Source: Rhyacichthys aspro (lineage: Eukaryota; Chordata; Actinopteri; Gobiiformes; Rhyacichthyidae). From it: DNA of 64,000 nucleotides. The stretch lies in contig CM072161.1 in assembly GCA_036850595.1 (NCBI GenBank), forward strand, positions 2,408,801-2,472,800. The letters are read 5' to 3'. The notes beneath the pieces were generated by a model that saw nothing but the letters and a program-made list of their open reading frames with translations, made no database searches and had not been told where the DNA came from. Numbering within the stretch: the first letter of the stretch is position 1; each line of letters begins with the position of its first letter. Both the position numbers and the translations under genes were made by a program. This document shows, piece by piece, positions 1 to 11,543 of the stretch.

Positions 1-1384
1 TAGACTATTCAAGTGAGAATGTGTACACCAGGTCATGAGTGCACTGACTCACCAACGTTAATCCATCTCAGTCCTTCTATGGTTTACTTTTTGTGTGTTT
101 AAAGTGAATCACAAAATATACCTCGGTCTCCTCAACTTTTATGTGCAGCCCACAGATTTCATAATCTCCCATTCTCTTTAATAGATTCAAATATTTCAGT
201 TATTAAGTGTAGTTAGTAATTGAAGCCATATGGCGCCAGACCCCCTCTGTCCAAAAACAGCTCATAAAACTGTCTCCTTGTGTGTCTGCTCTAAGACTGA
301 GGACATAGTTGTGGGATGGAGCCATTCCTCTCTGCTCACATCCAGGCCATGACACAAAGAGAGACTTGTCACTACTATTGGGAACACTTCACATCTATGC
401 TTTATAAAGATACATAATGAAATAAATGTGATAAATCCAGCAAAATATGTGGTCTTGATCCTCACTGTGTAGAGACACTGTGTAGGACATTTCTAATAAC
501 ATCTGTGTGCTTTACAGGCTTTTATAGTCTTTGTCATAAACCTACAGATACTGGTGAAATAGATGGGAACACAGAAAAAAGGTCCTGATGTACAAAAGTT
601 ACAGAAATGGATCCCAAGCACAATAAATCTAAGTGATTTTCAATAAACTATATGATTTACTATGCTCTCAGTGATGGACATTTATCAACAACAAAACAAC
701 TTATTTATTTTCAAACACCATTTACCAACACATAAACTACATCTGGATACATAAAATCAAGTTAATAATGTAGTTAGTATTAGCTATTTTTTCTAGCGCA
801 CTAATAATTTCAAAACATCACCACTGCAATGAAAAAGACTTACAGTGATGGAACTGTTTTTGTTATTTTTCTCAGTTGGCACACAGGACGTGGTGTTACG
901 TGTTTGCAGCTTATTAGCAGCTAGTAACTGTGCACAGGTTGTTCCCCCAAACCTAGAACTGTTCTCTAATTAATGGTGTTATGATCACATTTCAGCCAAA
1001 TGCCACAAGTTGGACTTTTTCATTCTGGGAAACATTATTGTTTTTCCAACAATTTATTTGTTATAGAACGTTGTAAATGCATGCAAAAAAAAAAAGTTAA
1101 TGTATGTCATATGGTCAGGATAAATCATATTTGAAGTTCGTGGCTTTACACAAGGGTTGTCTTGTTCTTGTCTTGTTACTAAAACCAGTCTCAAACACAG
1201 ACTCTGTTTTACTCAGTCTTGTCTCAGCCTCAGACAGAGGGACGATGATATGTTGGACCATACAGTATTACAGAACAGTTTATCAAATATTGATCAGAGG
1301 GTGGCACATACATGTATTAATTAATTAATAGCTGCTTAAAGACAGAAAACAGTTGGTAGAAGTGAATAATATAAAGTCAGACAT
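1..1384. other. AT-rich intergenic sequence, no gene seen
   Basis: I see no supported exon or clear repeat in this stretch. The short open frames are not backed by splice signals or recognisable domains. It borders a decayed LINE on its right. Confidence 0.5.
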
Positions 1385-2250
1385 GTATATTAGTTGTGAG
1401 GTGCCACAAGTTTCGGCCCTATGCTGTTCTGATGTATATAAATGATATTGTTCAGGTCTCTAAATTGCTAACTTGTATTGTATTTGTAGTTGACACAACC
1501 TTATTCTGTTTAGGAGAAAACATAACAAAAGTGTTAAAAGTAGTTTATTTATTAAAGTATTCATTTATTAAAATTAAATGGTTTGATATAAATAGATTAT
1601 CGTTGAATCTTGGCAAAACCAAATTCATGATTTGTGGTAATAGAACAAAAAATGTTGATGGATCATTAAACATTGAAGGAGAAACAAAAGATATAACTTT
1701 TTTAGGTGTTATAATTGATTAAAACTTGACATAGAAAGCACATTCAAATAATATAAAGATAAAAAAATTGTGTGTTCATTGAATAAAAAAGCCTTGTTTG
1801 TTGTTTGTAACTCGTTGATTGTTCCAGACCTACTGTGTGATTGAGGAAGAGTCTATTTTTCCTTTCACAGAAAAAAGCTGTAAGGGACAATAGTGACAGT
1901 GGATACAGGGATCCAACAAATCCAATATTTATACACTTAAAATTACTGAGATTTAATGAATTTGTAGATTATAATAGTCCTGAATTAAGTACACCAGAAA
2001 GACTGACCTGCCAATATTCAAAAAAGATTTATTTTTTGATTATAAAAAATTATAATTTCAAGGAACTGATTTTTTTTTTTAATCAATTTTTTTTTCAATC
2101 AATATATATAGAACAATGGATTTCAGTGAAAGGAGTCGATTTATGGAACCATCTAGAAACTACAAAATCTAAATCTATTTTCATGTATTTTCAAAAAACT
2201 GTAAAAGTCAGTATGCTGATGAAATATGAGACTGCAGAATAAGCTGCTGT
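1385..2250 (+). mobile_element. Decayed non-LTR retrotransposon (LINE) reverse-transcriptase remnant
   Basis: Two consecutive open stretches read as the C-terminal half of a LINE reverse transcriptase. The first (1396-1722) contains YINDIVQVSKLL, then FVVDTTLFC where the catalytic F-A-D-D box should be, then WFDINRLSLNLGKTKFMICG and FLGVIID. The second (from about 1868) contains the post-RT region KKAVRDNSDSGYRDPTNPIF and, near the end, GVDLWN. The first frame stops after FLGVIID and the catalytic box is mutated (VVDT), so the copy is dead. It is 5'-truncated, as most LINE copies are. The motif pattern is seen; assignment to a CR1/L2/Rex-type clade is inference. Confidence 0.8.
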
Positions 2251-2289
2251 TTCTGTTTTACTGTTTATGTTGAATCAGAAAAGTGGTTG

Positions 2290-2430
2290 TGTTCCATCTT
2301 CTTCCGCTTATCTGGGGCGCCAACATTCTCAACAGAGAAGCCCATATTTCCCTCTCCCCAGACACCACCTCCATCTCCTCCGGGTGAATACCGTCAGGGT
2401 TCCTAGGCCAACCGAGAGAACTAAACCAAC
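2290..2430 (+). repeat. Teleost interspersed repeat fragment
   Basis: The stretch starting TTCTTCCGCTTATCTGGGGC and continuing through CCCTCTCCCCAGACACCACC and CTCCTCCGGGTGAATACC matches, by memory, a repeat consensus found throughout fish genomes. It lies just 3' of the LINE remnant and may belong to the same insertion cluster. It has no coding potential. Confidence 0.65.
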
Positions 2431-3394
2431 CGAGAACACAACTGTTTTATTTATGAACTGCATTCTTATGATTACATACACCTCTTTAACTTTTTTAAAA
2501 TCTTTCTAACTATGTCATAGTCTTCATATCTTTAGGTCATGTACAAATAATGTTGAAATGCATGTTTGTTGTCAGCAAATAAAGAGATAAATCACTGATG
2601 GTGTAACTTTCCATTTTTAGTGACATAAACAAAACAGGAAGTGAAAAATCCGCAGCTAAAAATAGAAGCGGATTCGGGAGAATGGAACTATGACAGTGAC
2701 CTCAGAGGTACTAAAACTCCAAAGTAGCCATCTCCAGTGTGAGATTACATTTCACTAAAGTCTCAGAGAGGATTGGTCTCAGCAGTGAGTTCAGCTAAAA
2801 CTAATAAACCTGACGTTTTCAAATAAACTCTGTGCCGAGGATCAGCTGAATACCTGAGAGTCTGACGGATTAGGTACCTCATCTGAGTCGCCACGGGCAA
2901 CACATCAAATAAACCCTGAGCAGATGGATAAACACATCCAGATTCTTACTCGAGACAGGAATGCTCCGAGAGAAGGCCAAGAAACTGACAAAAACTAAAA
3001 ATGTAAATAAATGTTACAGGATAAAGCAGCATCATGAGGAGCATATGCCTTAACGCTAACTCTAAAGACTAAAAGATGGAGTTCCTTTTCACAAAGTAGG
3101 ATGAGTTATATGTTAAAATGACAACATACAAGTGCTAGTTTTTGTAGCTAGTGTGCTGTCCCTCTGAATGAAAACAACAGCTACAAGTGTGTGTCTCATA
3201 GATGAACACTGTGCTTCAATTAACTACAGAGCACTTTACACAAACATAAATCCAGGTTAGTTACTAGAGACAACTTGCTTAGACCCAGGTGAGGTTTGTG
3301 GCAGAGTGAGTGCAGATCAATGGGTAAAAGTTGAGCATGGACAGTCACGCTTTGGCACAGCATGGATCCATTGGCCCAGAGTGAGTGTGCCCAA

Positions 3395-3580
3395 ATTAAA
3401 AAGCCATTCACATTCATTTGTTTTCTAGCCCTTTTCCTGTTGGGGGTGGCAGGAGGCTTGAGTCTGTCCCAACTGCTTCAACCCTGTGGCGGGGTACACC
3501 CTGCCAGCGGACAGTGTCCAAAAAGTCAGGACAGGGAGGACATGCAGACTCCACACAGAAAGGCCAACACCACAACAGCT
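3395..3580 (+). repeat. Teleost interspersed repeat fragment
   Basis: The segment runs from CATTCATTTGTTTTCTAGCC through GGCGGGGTACACCCTGCCAG to GACATGCAGACTCCACACAG. This is the common fish repeat that reads as a pre-tail plus 'headings' of the form seen again at 23515-23665. The three open frames over it are repeat artefacts, not a gene. Confidence 0.65.
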
Positions 3581-3673
3581 TTAAAACAACATTTGGATTC
3601 TTACTTCTAGACTAATCTGGATGAATGAGAACCTTTATGAGTGACAGTTATGCTGCAGTGTATGTGTACTCAC

Positions 3674-3757
3674 CACTTGGCAGGAGGGCAGGTGTCGGGG
3701 AGGACGAGCCACGGCCATCACCAAGCAGAGCAGCAACGGGAGCAGGACACGGGCCAT
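3674..3757 (-). CDS. Orphan signal-peptide exon of an unidentified secreted or membrane protein (partial)
   Basis: Read on the minus strand, a strong acceptor (CTGTCCTGCTGCAG) is followed four bases later by ATG and 28 codons, then the consensus donor GTG|GTGAGT. The peptide MARVLLPLLLCLVMAVARPP is a textbook signal sequence and is followed by RHLPSCQV. The exon ends in phase 0. I found no convincing downstream exon at lower coordinates, where repeats dominate, and I do not recognise the protein. A possible noncoding first exon lies at about 6441-6612, ending in CCCAG|GTGGGT. Alternatives are a decayed gene or a chance open frame; splice signals plus signal peptide make a true exon plausible. 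Confidence 0.4.
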
Positions 3758-4881
3758 GTCTCTGCAGCAGGACAGAGGACACATCAGACAAAGGAGAGAC
3801 AGGACAGACAGGAAGTCTGCTGCAGCTGACAGGAAGAAGAGGAAGTAAACCTGCGGCGGACACACTGACCTATGACAAAGCTATTTATGACACAAAGGGG
3901 CTTTTCTGAGCCGTGTGTCGCAGGTTACACAGCTGCAGGTCTGGTATTGTTACAGAGCTCCAGAATAATGTAGAATAATGTATGGAATACACTAGACAGT
4001 ATATTATTGCTGACACTGTGTTACATCTGGATTATCATTCATTTCAACTGCCCCACATCTTACAACTGGAGAAGCCCCACATCCCTATATTAACTTTTAC
4101 GTGTAACAAAGTCCAATAATGTTCTGAAATGTGGTTTATGTCAATGGTTCTCAAATGTTTCACACAAAGTGCCACATCTGAAAATATGTATAAAACGTTA
4201 TGGCAGTAAAATAAATATTTATATTAAACTACTTTTATAATAGTTTACACAATTGCGGTTCGACACCCATCTGCAGATTACAAAGGTTTCATTCTGATGA
4301 CATCATCTTTCAACATCCCCAACTTCAGCGATCAGTAAGGATAGATTTATAGTGATATTCAAGTTCAATCAAGTGCCAGGTCCCTGTCTTTTCATCAACA
4401 ATGCCTCTCTTAGTATTAAATGTTGTCAGTCAACAAGAACCATATCAGAAAATGTTCAAATTTTCAAAAAGTTTCCAATTTGAAGTTAATTTGTTTCCCA
4501 ATCAATAGCTCTACTGCTCTACCTTTTATTAGTCCCACTTTTGATCTGAATTGAAGCACCCCCAAAGTTGTGGCATATGCTTATTTTAGAACCCTTTCTA
4601 CCCTGTATGACACTAAAAATCATTAATTCCCACATCAAGGAAAGAGGGCTTTCGTGCTATTGCAACCAAAAAAAAAAAAAGAGTGCGTGCATTAGCATCC
4701 GCACTGAGGACATCAGGCTCATACTGTCAAATGTCAAAATGAGAGTTTAACCATATGAGTAAGCAAACGTTCCAACCCTCCCTTTCCATGAGTCAGCATT
4801 AATGTGCTCTATCTTATTTTTTTGATCAAGTTTGAATGAGTGATGTTTAACAGACAAGCTTCTGCTTCTTTTTTTTTTCCT

Positions 4882-4990
4882 TGTTCTGCAGAAATCATCT
4901 TCACGGCCTCCTCCTCCTCCTCTGATCTCTCTCTCTCTCATCAGCCTGAAGGCAGCACACGTGGGAACTATCAGTGCACAGTCAGGGTCA
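4882..4990 (+). pseudogene. Isolated Ig-like domain 3' fragment (possible orphan exon)
   Basis: A long pyrimidine tract ending TTGTTCTGCAG precedes a frame that reads IIFTASSSSSDLSLSHQPEG and then STRGNYQCTVRVRMR before a stop at 5017. The G-N-Y-Q-C-T-V-R-V segment is typical of the F and G strands of an immunoglobulin domain (Y-x-C motif). No preceding half-domain with the first cysteine and tryptophan, signal peptide or transmembrane exon is visible nearby. It may be a relic of an Ig-receptor gene or a chance match; the donor after it is poor. Confidence 0.35.
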
Positions 4991-6442
4991 GAATGAGATA
5001 ACCAGGGAAAAGCACCTAGACTCAACACAAACAACAACAGCAGTGTGCATTTATGATGTCTCGTTTGTGATGTGGACACACTTGAATCCAGAGCAGAGTC
5101 TTCTTCTACACACAATACTGGTACTGCTTAGGCCTCTTAGTTCACTTACATTTGAATTAATCTGACTGGACCGTTTGTTTGCCATTGTAATGCTGTAGGT
5201 TATGATCGACTTAGCGTTAGTTCAGAATTAGAACTTAGAGAAGCAAAGTAGTAGTTATAGTTTCTGGCAGCAAACCTCAATTATCCTGAACATGAATTAA
5301 CCTCCACATTATGTTAGACCAGCCTCTAGTGTGACCACGTTTAAGACCACAGCCTCCACAGCTCTGTAATGACTTTCAAAACTTTAAACTGCACTATTTG
5401 AGTTTTAAAACTTTCAATTATCCCTTTCCTTCTTGACCATTCTGAGTCAAAGTAATCTGACTGCAGCCGCAAATTTAAAGCTTCACTAAAGAATTATATA
5501 CTGTTTATATAACCCCGGGTTTATACCAGGATAAAATCAGGAGTAAGCCAATTTCTCCATGATGGTAAGGTCAAATGTGACCTGATGAACATCACAACAT
5601 TAAGATCAACTTCAAAAAGACAAAATGAAATGAACAGGAACAATCTACAAACAAACTAGTCTCTACAAAGCCTCTGTGTCTCATAAAGAGCCTCCAAGTG
5701 GTGCTGAGGGAGGGCAGATGAGCACCACATGGCACGGCACTCAGCACTAGACTTGGACTAAACTGGGACTGAACCAGAACTGAACCGAAACCACCCTCGG
5801 GCCTGGTTCTATGAGGACCGGGATCTGAGGGGGTTTTAGTGGCTTGTTTTTAGCGTACTCCAAGGTTGTTTGTTTGTGTTGAGTCAAAGATAATGAGATA
5901 AACTATGGTCATGTGAAAAAAAGGAAGAAGAACAGAATTAGGCAACTCTGTCACCCCTGTGGTCTAAACCAGGACTAAAGTAGGATTAAAGCATGATTAA
6001 ACCAGGTCTACAACACAACTACACTACAGTTAAACCAGTTCTACACCACGACAAGTAAACTTAAACCTGGACTAAGTCAGATCTAAACCAGGATTTAATA
6101 AGAACTAAATCATTACTCATTAAAGCCAGGACCAAGTTATGGACTGGTCCAAACCTGGACTAAACCAAATTAAACCAAGACTAAAGCAGGACTTAAAGTA
6201 GTCAAAATAGGGGCTTACCAAGAATTAAACAAGGATAAAACCTGTACTAAACAAGGACTAAAGATAAACTGAACCGGGTCTACAACAGGATTAAACCAGG
6301 TCTACAACAGGTCTAAAACAGGACTAACCCATTCCCACCACAGAACTTAATCCTCAAACCTGAAGAAGCCTCCTCAGTAAGTCCTAACTAGCTCCACATG
6401 TTTAAACAGACACAGCTCTAGAACCACAGACGGGACCCACCT

Positions 6443-6531
6443 GGGATCAGACTAGGATCAGCTGGATTGGGATCAGCTAGACTGGGATCAGCTGGACCGA
6501 GATCAGCTGGACTGGAATCAGCTGGACCGGC
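6443..6531. repeat. 15-bp minisatellite
   Basis: About six imperfect copies of GGATCAGCTGGAYYG lie head to tail, inside the larger low-complexity tract. Variants include AGATCAGCTGGACTG and GAATCAGCTGGACCG. Confidence 0.8.
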
Positions 6532-6638
6532 CTGTGGAGCGGGTCTGGACCAGGTTCATGTCAGAGTCTGGTCCTGGTCTGCTGCTCTCACAGACACACA
6601 TCCTGCAGACCCCTCCCAATATTCTGCTCCAGGAAACG

Positions 6639-6648
6639 CCTTATAAGG
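6639..6648 (-). promoter_or_regulatory. Palindromic CArG/TATA-like box
   Basis: CCTTATAAGG fits the serum response element core CC(A/T)6GG and also contains a TATA-like core. On the minus strand it sits upstream of a potential short noncoding exon (about 6612-6441) that ends in a consensus donor and could splice to the signal-peptide exon at 3757. Function is inferred only from the motif. Confidence 0.3.
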
Positions 6649-7165
6649 GTCTGGGAGGTCTACAGCGGAGACCGGACAAGACCAGGGCTAAGGGACTAAA
6701 CCAGGAATAAACCCAGCCCCAAACAAAGAGCATCTGAGGCAAAATATACTCATAAATGAACAACTGTACCAGGAGGTCTCAACCAGCACCACACCAACAC
6801 AATAGAAGGACTACAGCTAAACTTGACCAAATCTGAACTGAATCAGAACTGAACCAAGGAGTAACCCAGGACTAGAATTAAGTCTAGAACAGAATGTAAC
6901 AGTATTAAATCTGGACTAAACCAGAATCTGAAGCAGGGTCTTAACCCAGGCTAAACCAAAGACTAGCAAGTGCAAATCAAAACCCAAGTTTAAACCAGAA
7001 CTAATCCAAGTCTAAGCCAGGATTAATAATGACTGCACAAGGGTCTAAACCAGAACTAAACCTGAATTAAACCAGAACCTTCAGTCAACCTTCTGTAAGT
7101 CCTGAAACAGTCCACATTTGAGTAAATTCTAGACATAAAATAGGTTTAAACTAGGTCTAGAACAG

Positions 7166-9500
7166 GACTAGACTAATTAAGGACTTTTGGATCAGGGATA
7201 TAGTTGATGTGAACAATTCCATTATATTTGTGTTAAACTAGAAGACAAGTCCTCAAGATCTCTCAGTGACATCATCAAAAAGATCTATGTCCACTGTGGA
7301 AACAAGAGTAGACGTAGTTCACCTTCATAAAATAAATAATAAAAAATCCTGGGATGCTTTCACATTCCCAGTGGTATTTAGAATTTAAAAAAAGTCAAAT
7401 AATAATCCATCGGAATTTGGAGAAGAGTTTTCAGGGCACAATATGTCTGAGGATGTCTGCAGGTTTGAGAACAGCTCAGAATAAATGAATAAATCTGATC
7501 AACATAAACTGTAAAAATAATTAAAATAGGTCTTTTATCATTTGTTACAGGATTTTAGCATTACATTATTATCGAGACTTCAGCAAAATGATTCTGATGA
7601 AAACAAAGCTTGATGTCATGCTTGTTTAAGCAAAATTGCAGAAGGAGAATAAACATTTCCCCTCAGTTTAATGAGTTTCGTGTTGGTTTATTATTGCCTA
7701 TGTTGACTATTTTGAAAGTTACTGGAAATGTATACATCAATCAAATTTCATCATATTGCATTGTCCTAAAGGTAATCATTACTATAGATACTATAGAACA
7801 TATATGAACTCCCATCTATACAAATAAATCAGATTAAAGTTGCAGTAGACAAAATATGAAAGCGTTGGCGGAGGGGTAAGGAATAATTTAGTCCTTTTTG
7901 TTTGAAAACTCTACACAACCAATACATGTTTCACTTCAAAGATGCACAAAGCCTTAGTTCAGAGCTGATCATGGGACTCCACACACACTGAGGGATCATC
8001 AGGGGCCAGTCCAGCTCCTCAGGGGCCACTGCAGCTCCTCAGGGACTGTGACTTAAACTGAGCCCAACAGGGACAAGCGTGGGACTGGGACAGAACGGTC
8101 AGTGAGAGCATTCTACAGACAGTCCTACAAAAAGATGAAGACTGGCGTTGATTCACTAATCACATTATAGTTGTATTATTTATAAAATTGCCACTTGAGC
8201 CAACCAATGTACTAGAAAGATTAATTACACAAAGTAAAAATAGATGAAAGATAAAATATTAACGGAAGGACATTCATAAGGTGGGTGCATAACTTCTGTA
8301 CATGTTTTTTTTTAATGTGTGGTGTGTGTTGTGCATGTTTGTATGAGTCATTACTTTTAATGCATTGCAAGTTCTTGTACTTGTATATTGTATTTATTTT
8401 GTCTTATTTATTTCCTGGTTTAATCCTGGTTTGGAGTTTTTCTTTTTCCATCAGTTCACTGTACTTTACTTTAAAATCAGTTAAGCATCAATGTTTGGAA
8501 AAGAAGCCTACTCCAGATCTGTGCCCCAGGACGAATACTGTTACTGACTCCTATACTTCATGGGGATCAAACTGGAAATGGCTGCAGTTCTACCCATCTT
8601 GCCAAATTTAACTTTACTATTTTTTGCTCCAGCAAAGTATGTGTTAGAAAATATAAGACATACATGGTCATAAAAATCAAAAAACATTTAAGATAAAATT
8701 TCAGTCAACTGTTTGAGTAGAGATCTTTTTATTGCCCTCCTCTGCAAGCATTAAACTCACATCCTGTGTTTTGGTTTATATTTTTAAATTAAAGGACCAA
8801 TAGGGTGGCACAATATACTGCAAATTTATCATTATCAATATATCGCAAATAATCTAATCTTTTATCACAATATAATTAAGTTCTTCCATGTGATGAACAT
8901 TTACTTTTTGTCTCGAAATCATTGTCCAAACAGAGAATTAAATCAAACTGTCGTGCATCTAAATAAAAAAGTCCTGGTTTAGACCTGGTTCGTTCCTACA
9001 TTTAGTCTGTTTAGAACTGGTTTAGTTCTGGTTTAGTCTTTAATATTGATTTACCTATTGCTTTTATGAGTTAGTTAGTCCAGAACGTTATCTCTTAGCA
9101 TTTTCTAAATCAGTTTAACTTTTTTCCCCCTCTGTCAAAGAGCACTCAATTATCGCAGCTCGTATTGTTTTGGTGATATTGAAAATGGTTCATGTGTCCC
9201 ATGTTTTATTAATAGTGTCCAACACACCTTTGCTCAACAAAAACTAGGGGAAAAAATGTGGAAGAAAAAGACCTGCAAGACTTCAAGTCCCACTTTTGAC
9301 TGACTCAGTATTTAAAACTGTACGATAAATACAGCAGAACACAAGAATAAGTTTCTATAGAAAAATGATTCCATTATTTGTCGGTTCATCACTGAAAAAT
9401 GATGAATACATAAACACAGCTCGCGCTTGGAATATAATTTTAAAAAAAAACCTTGAGCTCGAGTTTATTTGTGAGCAACTGCAGAAATAAGAGGAATCCT
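7166..9500. other. Intergenic sequence, no gene seen
   Basis: There are no supported exons. Around 8810-8880 there is a fragment of a teleost repeat that reads GGTGGCACAATATACTGCAAA, and at 8970-9045 a short run of CTGGTTTAG-type low-complexity sequence. Several open frames up to about 100 codons lack splice context or known domains. Confidence 0.5.
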
Positions 9501-9521
9501 ACCTGTTGTGTTGCAGATCTC

Positions 9522-9654
9522 ATGAGTCCCGTCTCTCTCTTTCTGACACTCTGCTGTTTCATTCTTCATTCTGCTTCATCACAGACGGTGTCACATGATC
9601 CCAGTTCACGTTTCAAAACCTCGGCCGGCACACGAGGCTGCTCCCGCGGGGACG
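9522..9654 (+). CDS. Orphan signal-peptide-like first exon (partial, unidentified)
   Basis: The frame starts ATG after a TTGTGTTGCAG acceptor-like site and encodes MSPVSLFLTLCCFILHSASS, a convincing signal peptide, followed by QTVSHDPSSRFKTSAGTRGC. It can end at GACG|GTACGT, a good donor, in phase 1, which is the usual phase after signal-peptide exons. The interval is CpG-rich compared with its surroundings. No plus-strand exon follows before 17 kb that I can recognise. The minus strand of the same stretch also ends in CAACAG|GTAGGA, so it could instead be a 5' UTR exon of a minus-strand gene. Confidence 0.3.
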
Positions 9655-11073
9655 GTACGTGCACCGGGAATCCCAGTCTTTTGTTTGCGCTGCTCTGTTT
9701 GTGTTTGTGCCTCCCAGCTTTTATTTTCTGTTTCCCGCAGAGACGGGCTCGTCAGAGGGACGGGTTTCAGGGTTTCAGGGTTTCAGGGGGTTATTCAGGG
9801 AAAAAAAGAACAGATGGGATGAGAGGAACAGACCTCTGAAGTGGGGTTAAATTGGTGTAGCAGGGAAGGATTGCCCTCTGCTGTTCATGTGAGGTAACAA
9901 CAACCCTGAAAAAGAAATGGGGAATACAACAACAGCCATTCTGTTCTTTTCTTTTTTTTTTTAAAGTGGAAAAAAGTTAGATTTCATTATTTTACATTAT
10001 TTAGTTGAATCATTTTAATTTTTAATGTAAAAATTAATCTTCTCTTCAAGGTGCAGTAGGCAGATTTTTGTAAATAAGCAGAGTTATACTTCTCAAACAA
10101 GGTGTCAGCTCGTGATTTTTCTTTTCTTTTTCTTTTACAGTGGCTTTAACAAATAAATATGCTGCTAACATTATCCCGTTTCTGTTTGATAAATATATGC
10201 ACAAAGCTAGAAGATAGAGATATGCAGAACATGTTTTGTCACATCTGCAATTTTCTTGACTTTCGTGTCACTGGGATGGCCTGTTAGGAGCTGGTACCTT
10301 GGTCCTGGGCACTTACTATAGAACCAACATGGACATTAGTTGATTTGAAAAAAAAAACACTGCAATTTTACACAACAAAGGATAATATATTAATAGTGAG
10401 AATATTACAAAAGTGAAGTGTTTGTGATTGCTGCAAACTAATATGAGGTGGTGTGAATATGATTGTGCTGGTGTGACAGGTTCTGATGATATACACATTT
10501 TATAGGGTGGTGTCAACTCATTTTACAACAGGATAACATCCCAACCCAATTTTGATCTAAGGTGGGCCAATTAAATAATAATATAATAACCTTTAAATAA
10601 CATCAATTCCTTTTTCCCCCTTTGTTTTTGTTCAAAGAAGTACATTTACATCATAATGTCTTATCAATCACACCTGAAAAAGTGTTGGCAAAAGCCTGTT
10701 GCTCAAGGCACATGTCTGCACCCTTCAGCAAGTATGTTTTCAACAAGTCATCCTCACAATATGTCTTTGATGCTAATGCTATTTTGCTAGCAATAAGGTA
10801 ACTTCCACTGACAATGCTGTTCAGTTCTGAGTGTCAGTGTTGTGTTATGTCCCTTACTAAATCAGTGTGACCCCCAGTGGACAAAGTACAAATTGCAGTT
10901 ATTGTCTTGTTTGTAATTTTCACACTATGTACATACTACAACACTATGTACATACTACAACTAAATTCTGTGTCCGCATATTTCCTTCACCTTCATCCAC
11001 CATTTAATATTTTTGTTTTAACAAATCCCAAATGCCTTTAAATACTTGGGATAATCAAGAGCTGTGAACTTTG

Positions 11074-11118
11074 AAAATTTTACAAAACTGTACACAGTCT
11101 ACAGTTTTGTAAAATTTT
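11074..11118. repeat. Perfect 19-bp inverted repeat (hairpin)
   Basis: AAAATTTTACAAAACTGTA at 11074-11092 is followed after a 7-base loop (CACAGTC) by its exact reverse complement at 11100-11118. The stem is AT-rich. It does not have the T-tract or gene context needed to call it an RNA gene. Confidence 0.9.
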
Positions 11119-11440
11119 GAAATATTACTCAAAATAAAAGTCATACAAGACTTACCAATGATGGAGAATAAGACAAATAAAGACCCGTCACACAGAAACT
11201 TGGCCAGGAATAGTTTTATATAAAATTTGACAGTGGATACAGAGCGTTATGTGTATAAAAAATACATACAATAAAAGGAAAATAAATGAATCTTTTTTTC
11301 CATTTTGAGCAGATGTTCAAGTTAGCTGATGAAATGTAAAGGCACTAAATGTACAACATTCCAGTTCTGAAGACGTTAGACAGAGGCAGAGTCCGAGATG
11401 AACCAAGGAAGAGACCAACCGCAGGGCTGTCCTCTATACG

Positions 11441-11543
11441 ATAGACATAGTGCAGGTTTGACACAACAACCAACTATTACCATCAAAAACACAAAGCATT
11501 AAGACTCAAAGTGGAAGGACTATTGCAACCTGCTTTTCACTCT
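11441..11543. repeat. Dispersed direct repeat, copy A
   Basis: This stretch is closely similar to 13024-13132. Shared phrases include AACTATTACCA, ACACAAAGCATT, ACTCAAAGTGGAA and GACTATTGCAACCTGCTTTT. The pair lies 1.6 kb apart in the same orientation in the 3' flank of mpzl1. Confidence 0.75.

Larger units (their letters stand above)
5745..7165. repeat. Low-complexity tract of degenerate AACCAGGACTAAA-like units
   Basis: For about 1.4 kb the plus strand is dominated by imperfect copies of short phrases such as AAACCAGGACTAAA, AAACCAGGTCTA and AACTGAACC. Spacing is irregular, so it is a degenerate simple-sequence field rather than a clean tandem array. The complementary wording (CTGGTTTAG) reappears in opposite orientation at 8970-9045. 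No open frame is supported. Confidence 0.7.

Noticed and set aside
121..184. Minus-strand exon-like stretch reading MGDYEICGLHIKVEETE with GAG|GTATAT donor
   Set aside because: The acceptor lacks a pyrimidine tract, the peptide matches nothing I know, and the phase does not help the orphan exon at 3757.
2872..2909. Minus-strand mini-exon candidate (GLFDVLPVATQM) after TCTGCTCAG
   Set aside because: Only 38 bases, no domain, and its phase (not 0) cannot be checked against a following exon; too speculative to call.
4747..5115. Minus-strand 122-codon frame with arginine-rich stretch
   Set aside because: Composed of low-complexity GAGA/CTC-rich sequence read in antisense; no splice or domain support. 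The plus strand offers a better Ig-like reading.
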